The notes under the pieces were generated by a model. It made no database searches. It was not told the origin of the DNA and saw only the letters and a list, made by a program, of their open reading frames with translations. Position numbers and translations under genes: made by a program. 64,000 bases of DNA from Arthrobacter sp. StoSoilB19 (GTDB taxonomy: Bacteria; Actinomycetota; Actinomycetes; Actinomycetales; Micrococcaceae), in contig NZ_AP024650.1 in the NCBI RefSeq assembly GCF_019977275.1, positions 4,216,001-4,280,000 of the forward strand, given 5' to 3'. Shown in pieces: positions 58,485 to 64,000 of the stretch. How positions within the stretch are numbered: the first letter of the stretch is position 1; every line of letters begins with the position of its first letter.

Positions 58485-59210
58485 ATGCCTGCAAGCACAC
58501 GCCCCCGCCGGATCGGCATGATCGTGCCGTCCTCCAACACCTGCCTGGAACCGCAGACCTACCGCATCCTGGGCGTCCGCACCGACGTCACGGTGCACTT
58601 CACCCGGATCCCAGTCACCCGCATCGCGCTCGATGACTCCTCCGACCGCCAGTTCGATCCCACAGTCATGCAGGAGGCAGCAGCGCTGCTGGCGACGGCG
58701 GACGTGGACGTGATTGCCTGGAACGGCACTTCAGGCTCGTGGCTGGGCCCGGCGCACGACCAGGAGTTGGCGGCCGGGATCAGCGGCGCCACGGGCATCC
58801 CCGCCACCACCTCCACGCTTGCCTACCTGGAAGCCTTCCGGACCTTCGGCACGGAGCGGATCGGCCTGTTCACCCCCTACACCGCGGACGTGAACCACCG
58901 GGTCATCGCCTGCTACGAGCGCGAAGGCATCAAGACCGTGGACCACCGGGCGCTGGGATTGAGCGACAACGAGTCCTTTGCCCGGGTCACCGACGACGAG
59001 ATGCGCCCGGGGTCCCTGGAACTCGCAGCCACTGCCCCGGACGCCCTGGTGTACCTGTGCACCAACCTCTACGGGGCCAACATCACCGCCGAAATCGAGG
59101 ACAGCACCGGAGTGCCGGTGCTTGACTCCGTTGCCGTCACCCTCTGGCACGCTCTGAAACTGGCAGGCGCGCCGTTGCTGGAACCACGCTGGGGACGGCT
59201 GCTGGGCTAA
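58485..59210 (+). CDS. Maleate isomerase/arylmalonate decarboxylase-like protein
   Basis: A 241-residue Asp/Glu racemase-fold protein. GMIVPSSNTCLEPQTYRI (11-28) is the maleate isomerase-type start. The first active-site loop is WNGTSGSW: Gly81-Thr82-Ser83 stands where maleate isomerase has its first Cys, exactly as in arylmalonate decarboxylase (Gly74-Thr75-Ser76). The second loop keeps the Cys (YLCTNLYG, Cys192). PYTADVN supplies a Tyr (132) at the decarboxylase Tyr126 position. This set of residues favours a decarboxylase or protonation enzyme on a malonate-like acid over a two-Cys isomerase. It starts 8 bp after the hydantoinase gene and closes the cluster. Confidence 0.88.
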   Translation: MPASTRPRRIGMIVPSSNTCLEPQTYRILGVRTDVTVHFTRIPVTRIALDDSSDRQFDPTVMQEAAALLATADVDVIAWNGTSGSWLGPAHDQELAAGISGATGIPATTSTLAYLEAFRTFGTERIGLFTPYTADVNHRVIACYEREGIKTVDHRALGLSDNESFARVTDDEMRPGSLELAATAPDALVYLCTNLYGANITAEIEDSTGVPVLDSVAVTLWHALKLAGAPLLEPRWGRLLG

Positions 59211-59216
59211 ACCGCC

Positions 59217-60137
59217 CTACATCCGCAAGGTCAGGGCGCCGGGCTCCATGGTCATGAGCACGTGCTTGCTCTCGCCTTCGTGGTCCCCGTCCAACTGGTA
59301 GTCGTCCTTGTGTTCCAGCGTGATCTCAACGGTTTTGCCCTGGAAGTACTCCACGGCGGTGTCCTTGCCGCGGCCCTTGCCGATCATTCCCGCCACCACG
59401 GAGAGCCACCCCAGCTTTCCGTGGTGGGGAGCCAGGACGGCGATGTCCAGCAGGCCGTCGTCCACCTTGGCATCAGGGAAGATTTCAAGACCGCCCTGGA
59501 CCTTGCCGCAGTTGCCCACCATCACGCTGCGGACGCCCCGGTGCACCACGGGCTTGCCGTCGATCACCACGGTTGCCTTGACCGGTTTGCCGGGCAGGTT
59601 CCGGATGCCGGCGTCCACGTAGGCCAGCCAGCCCACCTTGTCCTTCAGGTCCTCGTTGGTGTCCGCCATGATGGTGGCGTCATAGCCCAGGCCGGCCATG
59701 ACCAGGAAGAGCTGGTCCTTGTCCGGGTCGCTGCGCCGGGCCCGGACCACGTCGATCTTCCGCTCCGTGCCGATGAGGGCCCCGGCCATGGCGCCGTCGT
59801 AGTCGGTGACGTCCATGCCCAGGTTGCGCGCCAGCAGGTTGCCCGTCCCCAGCGGCAGCAGGCCCATGGGGGTGTCGCTGCCGGCCAGGACCTCGGCAAC
59901 GCACCTCACGGTGCCGTCGCCGCCGGCCGCGATCACGATGTCCGCACCCTGGGCCAGCGCTTCCTTCGCCTGGCCGACGCCCGGATCCTCCTTGGTGGTT
60001 TCCAGCCAAATGGCTTCCCCCCACCCGTTTTCCACGCAGTGCTTGGCCACCAGGCCGCGCACGTCGATATCCACCGGCTTGGCAGGATTGACGATGATGG
60101 CGGCACGTTTGGGCGAAGTGGAGCTGTTGTCAGTCAT
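59217..60137 (-). CDS. Diacylglycerol kinase-family lipid kinase
   Basis: A 306-residue protein of the DAGK catalytic family (YegS/BmrU/DgkB relatives). GGDGTVR at 72-78 binds nucleotide; LPLGTGNLLARNLGM (about 94-108) is the second family motif; the beta-rich C-terminal domain includes NCGKVQGGLEIFPDAKVDDGLLD. It would phosphorylate diacylglycerol or a related lipid. GAGGACGCC precedes the ATG. Its stop lies 6 bp from that of the ureide cluster's last gene on the other strand, with no hairpin between. Confidence 0.93.
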   Translation of the reverse strand: MTDNSSTSPKRAAIIVNPAKPVDIDVRGLVAKHCVENGWGEAIWLETTKEDPGVGQAKEALAQGADIVIAAGGDGTVRCVAEVLAGSDTPMGLLPLGTGNLLARNLGMDVTDYDGAMAGALIGTERKIDVVRARRSDPDKDQLFLVMAGLGYDATIMADTNEDLKDKVGWLAYVDAGIRNLPGKPVKATVVIDGKPVVHRGVRSVMVGNCGKVQGGLEIFPDAKVDDGLLDIAVLAPHHGKLGWLSVVAGMIGKGRGKDTAVEYFQGKTVEITLEHKDDYQLDGDHEGESKHVLMTMEPGALTLRM

Positions 60138-60209
60138 GGCGTCCTCTGATGGCGGATGGAAAGCAAGCTTCTGAGAGAAGGGTAACCCGCCCGGTGCGCC
60201 GTTCCGCGC

Positions 60210-61583
60210 CTACAGGGCCTTGACCGCGCCCAGCACCTGGGCCAGGGAGTCCTTGGCGTCGCCGAACAGCAGCGATGTCTGGGGTTCATACAGCAGGTCG
60301 TTCTCGATGCCGGCGAATCCCGGGCGCATGGACCGCTTGAGGAACACCACCTGCCGCGCCTCCGCCACTTCAAGGATGGGCATGCCGTAGATCGGTGAGC
60401 CGGACGAAGTCTTGGCGGCGGGGTTCACCACGTCGTTGGCGCCCACCACCAGGGCCACGTCCGTCGTCTTGAACTGCGGGTTGATCTCGCCCATCTCCTT
60501 GAGCGACTCGTACGGGACGTTGGCCTCGGCCAGGAGCACGTTCATGTGTCCGGGCATCCGGCCGGCCACGGGATGGATGGCAAAATCCACTTCGATGCCT
60601 CGGGCCTCCAGGGCCAGGGCCAGCTCGGCGGCCGTATGTTGGCCCTGCGCCACGGCCAGGCCGTAGCCGGGGACGATGATCACCCGCTGGGCGTACCCCA
60701 AAAGGACCGCCACGTCCTCGGCCGAGGACGAACGGACCGGACGCTCGCTCACGGCGGTGGACCCCGCCGTCGAACCTCCCCTGAAAGCCCCGAACAGGAT
60801 GCCCGCCACGCTCCGGCCCATGGCGGCGGCCATGGCCCGGGTGAGGATGGTGCCCGAAGCCCCCACCAGGGTCCCGGCCACCACCAGCAGGACGTTGCCC
60901 AGCACCAGGCCGGACGCCGCAACGGCCAGGCCGGTGAAGGCGTTCAGCAGCGAGATGACGATTGGCACGTCGGCGCCGCCTACTGGCAGCACCAGCAGGA
61001 CGCCGGCGGCAAGGCCCAGCAGCAACAGCAGGACCGCAAGGGGCAGCGAGGCGGTGAGCACCACGGCCACGCCGGCGGCCACTGCGGCGAGCAGGACCAC
61101 GGCCATCACCACCGGGAGGCCCGGGAACACCACGGGCCGGGTGGTCATCAGTTCCTGCAGCTTGGCGAAGGTGACGCCGGAACCGGCGAAGGAAACGGCA
61201 CCCACCAGGAGCGTGAACACGATGGCCACGCGGACCCAGGGATTGCCGGCATGGCCCAGTTCCAGGAGGGCCACCAAGGCAGCCGCGCCGCCTCCCACGC
61301 CGTTGAACAGCGCCACCAGCTGGGGCATCTGCGTCATCTTCACGCGCCGGGCCACGGGTGCCGCCACCACGCTGCCCACCGCGATGGCGGCCAGGATCCA
61401 GGGGATGTTCTCCAGCCGGGCGGACAGGAACACCGTGACGACGGCGATCAGCGCACCGAGTGCGCCCACCAGGTTTCCGCGGCGCGCGGTCCGCGGGGAA
61501 CTGAGCCCGCGCAGGGCCAGGATGAAGCAGACCGCCGCGACGAGGTAGAGCAGGGAGGTCCCGATGGGGTCGAGGAGGCTCAT
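60210..61583 (-). CDS. pntB: NAD(P) transhydrogenase subunit beta
   Basis: A 457-residue protein with nine or so membrane helices (about 1-270) and the NADP-binding domain III (about 285-457; VIIVPGYGLAVAQGQHTAAELALAL, VALVVGANDVVNPAA, and the final YEPQTSLLFGDAKDSL). It forms the proton-translocating transhydrogenase with the two alpha polypeptides, making NADPH from NADH at the cost of the proton gradient. ATG overlaps the alpha2 stop by 4 nt. Confidence 0.96.
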   Translation of the reverse strand: MSLLDPIGTSLLYLVAAVCFILALRGLSSPRTARRGNLVGALGALIAVVTVFLSARLENIPWILAAIAVGSVVAAPVARRVKMTQMPQLVALFNGVGGGAAALVALLELGHAGNPWVRVAIVFTLLVGAVSFAGSGVTFAKLQELMTTRPVVFPGLPVVMAVVLLAAVAAGVAVVLTASLPLAVLLLLLGLAAGVLLVLPVGGADVPIVISLLNAFTGLAVAASGLVLGNVLLVVAGTLVGASGTILTRAMAAAMGRSVAGILFGAFRGGSTAGSTAVSERPVRSSSAEDVAVLLGYAQRVIIVPGYGLAVAQGQHTAAELALALEARGIEVDFAIHPVAGRMPGHMNVLLAEANVPYESLKEMGEINPQFKTTDVALVVGANDVVNPAAKTSSGSPIYGMPILEVAEARQVVFLKRSMRPGFAGIENDLLYEPQTSLLFGDAKDSLAQVLGAVKAL

Positions 61584-61903
61584 TTGCTGCCCGTTTCAGG
61601 CTGCACGGCACCTTTTGGGGCTGCGTCCTTCCTGGCATGGAACATGTGCAGCATCCGGTCCGTCACCACGAACCCGCCCACCAGGTTGGCGGTGGCAAGG
61701 ACAACGGCGAGCAGCGCCACCGCCAGGACCCATGGGTCTGCTGCCTGGCCGGCCACAATGATGGCACCGACAAGGATGATGCCGTGGATGGCGTTGGCAC
61801 CGGACATCAGCGGCGTGTGCAGGGTGCTGGAGACCTTGGACACCACTTCGAAGCCGACGAACACCGCCAGTACCGTAATGGTCAGCAGGGCTGTTCCGTC
61901 CAT
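61580..61903 (-). CDS. pntAB: NAD(P) transhydrogenase subunit alpha 2 (membrane part)
   Basis: A 107-residue protein with three or four membrane helices: LLTITVLAVFVGFEVVSKVS, HGIILVGAIIVAGQ and VLAVALLAVVLATANLVGGFVVTDRML, which ends in RMLHMFHARK, the motif of the split alpha2 subunit. The split into three genes is common in actinobacteria. Coupled to alpha1 by TGATG and to beta by ATGA. Confidence 0.95.
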   Translation of the reverse strand: MDGTALLTITVLAVFVGFEVVSKVSSTLHTPLMSGANAIHGIILVGAIIVAGQAADPWVLAVALLAVVLATANLVGGFVVTDRMLHMFHARKDAAPKGAVQPETGSK

Positions 61904-63114
61904 CAGAGCGTTCCTTCCTGCCGGGCCGCGGCCGTGGCCGGCTCTGCGGCGGCACGTGCGCGGGCGGCCAGCAGCTCCGCCGTGGGCTGGTGCCGCACCA
62001 CGCCGTCGTGGGTGAGGCAGGCACCGGCCACCACTTCGTCGTCGAAATCCAGGGTGAGCCCGCCGGCACCGGCGTCATCCGGGCGCACCAGCAGGGCCAG
62101 CAGGTTGGCCACGTTCTTGGCGTAAAGACGGGAGGCGTCCGACGCCATCGCCGAGGCCGGGTCCTTCAGGCCCACCAGGGTGACGTGCCCCATTCCATCG
62201 GCGGTGGGGATGGGGATGTCCTGGCCCGGTACCGAACCCTCCACGTTGCCGCCGGACTCCGCGGCGAGATCAACCACCACCGACCCGGGCCGCATGCCCT
62301 GCACCATCCCGCGCGTCACCAGGAGGGGTGCGGGGCGCCCGGGGACCGCCGCCGTCGTAATCAGCACGTCCGACTGAGCCACGTGCGGCGCCAGCAGCTG
62401 CCGCTGCCGTGTGCCGGCATCGGAGCTCAGCTGCCGGGCGTAGCCGCCGGCCGCCTCCGCCGTCTCCAGGTCCAGCCGGATGAAGGTGCCGCCCATGGAG
62501 GCAACCTCGTCCGCGGAAGCCGGACGGATGTCGTTGGCGAAAACCCGGGCGCCCAGGCGCTTGGCCGTGCCGATGGCCTGCAGCCCCGCCACCCCGGCTC
62601 CGAGGACCAGGACCCTGGCGGGCGGAATGGTTCCCGCGGCCGTCATGTAGAGCGGGAAGAAGCGGGGCAGCCGGATGGCAGCCTCCAGCACGCAGCGGTA
62701 GCCGGCCACCAGCGCCTGCGAGCTGAGGGCGTCCATGGACTGGGCACGGGAAATGCGGGGCACCAGTTCAAGGGCGAAGGAGGTCACCCCGTTGTCCGCG
62801 AGCGCCTGCACTGCCGGCAGCTCGGACGACGGCGACGCGAGCCCCACGGTGACGGCTCCCCTTTTCAGGGACGCGGCGGTGTGCCGGTCAAGGGGGCGGA
62901 CATGCGCCAGGATGTCGAGGGCCGTGGTGTTGAGTTCCGGGACGACGGCGGCGCCGGCGTTTTGGTATGCCTGGTCGGCGTGCCCGGCGCCGTCCCCCGC
63001 CCCGGTCTCCACCAGGACCTCCAGCCCCATCCCGGCCAGCTGCCTGACGGTATCCGGCGTGGCGGCCACACGACGCTCGCCCTCCCGGCGTTCCCGCGGT
63101 ATGCCCAGTTTCAC
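61903..63114 (-). CDS. pntAA: NAD(P) transhydrogenase subunit alpha 1 (NAD-binding part)
   Basis: A 403-residue soluble domain I. MKLGIPRERREGERRVAATP is the AlaDH/PNT N-terminal signature; VLGAGVAGLQAIGTAKRLGARVFANDIRP (about 170-198) binds NAD. GTG start behind GGAGGAGG. Upstream lies a TAGACT hexamer (63173-63178, minus strand) as a possible -10 element and a leader hairpin TGCAGC-N6-GCTGCA (63142-63159). Single promoter probably serves the pnt operon. Confidence 0.95.
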   Translation of the reverse strand: MKLGIPRERREGERRVAATPDTVRQLAGMGLEVLVETGAGDGAGHADQAYQNAGAAVVPELNTTALDILAHVRPLDRHTAASLKRGAVTVGLASPSSELPAVQALADNGVTSFALELVPRISRAQSMDALSSQALVAGYRCVLEAAIRLPRFFPLYMTAAGTIPPARVLVLGAGVAGLQAIGTAKRLGARVFANDIRPASADEVASMGGTFIRLDLETAEAAGGYARQLSSDAGTRQRQLLAPHVAQSDVLITTAAVPGRPAPLLVTRGMVQGMRPGSVVVDLAAESGGNVEGSVPGQDIPIPTADGMGHVTLVGLKDPASAMASDASRLYAKNVANLLALLVRPDDAGAGGLTLDFDDEVVAGACLTHDGVVRHQPTAELLAARARAAAEPATAAARQEGTL

Positions 63115-63275
63115 CCGCCGACCCCTCCTCCTGACAAGCGATGCAGCGGCTCTGCTGCACGCAGTTGGCTAGAGTCTATGGCCCGTTCAGCTGCGGCGGG
63201 AGTGGTGCGCTGTGCTTGTGTGGAAACAGTTACATGGCAAGCGGCCTTGAGTGCGGTCCACCGCGGGAGGGAGGG

Positions 63276-64000
63276 TCAGCCGCGGGTGGTTGGGCCAGGG
63301 CCGCCGTAATCGAGTGCGATCCGCCGCGCGGTCTCCATCAACGGGGGAAGGACTGACGATTCAATGTCCTGGGCGGCCGCCCGGTGCGTCTGCAGTGAAA
63401 CATTCGCCGCAGCCACCACCTCGTTCCCCCGCCGCACCGGCACGGCCACGCCGCGCAGGCCTTCCTCGAGCTCCTGGGAAACCATGGACCAGCCCCTTTT
63501 ACGCGCCAGCTCCACTTCGGAACGCAGGTCGTCAATGCTGCTGATGGAGCGGTCGGTGTAGCGGTGCAGCTGGACCGTGCGGAGATACTCCTCGAGCTGC
63601 GCCGGGGGCATTCCGGCGAGGAGCACCCGGCCCATTGACGTCGCCCAGGCCGGAAACCGGGTCCCCACGGTAATGGAGACGCTCAACAGCCGCGGCGACG
63701 GCACGCAGGCAACGTAAACCACGTCGCCGCCGTCGAGGATGCACAAGGCCGTGGTCTCGTTCAGGTCCTCCGCCAGTTCCTTGAGGTGCGGCTGGGCCAC
63801 CCCGGGAAGCGTAAGGCCGGCCAGGTAGGCCCGACCGATGTCCAGGGAACGGGCGGTCAGTTCAAAGGCCTGGCCATCGGCGCGGAGGTAGCCAAGATCT
63901 GCCAGGGTCAGGAGGAACCGGCGCGCGGAGGCGCGGGTCATGTCGGTCCGGGCAGCAACCTGGGAAACAGTGAGCCGTGGCTGGTCGGGGGAAAAGGCGA
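63276..64000 (-). CDS. IclR-family regulator, PcaR-like (N-terminus beyond window)
   Basis: The gene runs off the right edge, so its first residues are missing; about 240 are visible. The winged helix TVSQVAARTDMTRASARRFLLTLADLGYL continues into ARSLDIGRAYLAGLTLPGVAQPHLKELAEDLNETTALCILDGGDVVYVACV, which is the pattern of PcaR/CatR-type regulators of the beta-ketoadipate pathway. C-terminal segment ARKRGWSMVSQELEEGLRGVAVPV matches too. In this setting (pobA, pcaK) control of protocatechuate or related genes outside the window is likely. Confidence 0.88.
   Translation of the reverse strand, partial: AFSPDQPRLTVSQVAARTDMTRASARRFLLTLADLGYLRADGQAFELTARSLDIGRAYLAGLTLPGVAQPHLKELAEDLNETTALCILDGGDVVYVACVPSPRLLSVSITVGTRFPAWATSMGRVLLAGMPPAQLEEYLRTVQLHRYTDRSISSIDDLRSEVELARKRGWSMVSQELEEGLRGVAVPVRRGNEVVAAANVSLQTHRAAAQDIESSVLPPLMETARRIALDYGGPGPTTRG

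Noticed and set aside
55639..58500. A 953-codon open frame on the minus strand across the ureide genes
   Set aside because: It lies opposite four genes with clear families, its translation is low-complexity and matches nothing recognisable; long antisense frames are expected at this GC content.
1..64000. tRNA, rRNA, transposon or integrase genes
   Set aside because: None was recognised by cloverleaf pattern, rRNA sequence or transposase motif; not an exhaustive search without tools.

Overview
The window is high-GC DNA with dense, mostly short-spaced genes. The gene content points to an actinobacterium of the Micrococcaceae, most like Arthrobacter or Pseudarthrobacter. This rests on the mannitol PTS, the PucR-type regulator beside alanine dehydrogenase, pobA with an IclR regulator and a 4-hydroxybenzoate transporter, a three-subunit transhydrogenase, WXG100-like and Ser/Thr kinase genes, and many apparently leaderless genes with a TANNNT hexamer 6-8 nt before the start codon. 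The assignment is inference from gene content; no rRNA or tRNA was seen. The window looks chromosomal: there is no transposase, integrase, phage or plasmid gene.

Layout. 1-5.5 kb: end of an RraA-like gene, a 14-helix drug exporter, a sugar/H+ symporter, and a MarR-controlled efflux pump. 5.5-12.1 kb: a GNAT gene, the mannitol PTS genes (mtlA, mtlD), a TetR regulator and divergent ptsI. 12.1-17.1 kb: an excisionase-like HTH protein, an alpha/beta hydrolase, the adeR-ald pair and a Gfo/Idh/MocA oxidoreductase. 17.1-23.2 kb: a dipeptide-type ABC importer operon. 23.5-28.6 kb: TetR/FMN reductase, a GerMN lipoprotein, an aminotransferase, a universal stress protein, a small membrane protein and a PAP2 protein. 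28.6-33.6 kb: a branched-chain 2-oxoacid dehydrogenase operon (E1alpha, E1beta, E2; no E3) and a HisC-type aminotransferase. 33.7-42.4 kb: holin-like membrane protein, secreted GH25-like protein, a WXG100-like/esterase pair, purB, histidine phosphatase, Ser/Thr kinase with a small partner, MarR, GNAT and a thioesterase. 42.5-46.6 kb: a ferric-iron/phosphonate-type ABC importer. 46.6-53.8 kb: FAD monooxygenase/TetR, pobA-pobR-pcaK, a FUSC exporter and an ACT-domain membrane protein. 53.8-59.2 kb: a GntR-controlled cyclic-ureide cluster. 59.2-64 kb: a lipid kinase, the pnt transhydrogenase operon and a PcaR-like IclR gene cut by the window end.

The best candidate for something undescribed is the cluster at 53.9-59.2 kb. 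It encodes an ACS-family MFS permease, an FCD-type GntR regulator, a hydantoin-racemase homologue that has lost both catalytic cysteines (Ala79 and Gly184), a hydantoinase-like amidohydrolase with all metal ligands intact, and a maleate-isomerase/arylmalonate-decarboxylase-like protein carrying the decarboxylase-type Gly-Thr-Ser plus a single Cys. No carbamoylase is present. A near-consensus promoter (TTGACA-17-TACCTT) runs straight into two tandem TTGGGATCCCAA operators. A second unusual signal is a pair of three-copy arrays of an 11-nt motif (ACGCYCCATCA-type) at exact 32-nt spacing, each just after a sugar-related gene and before or into its terminator.
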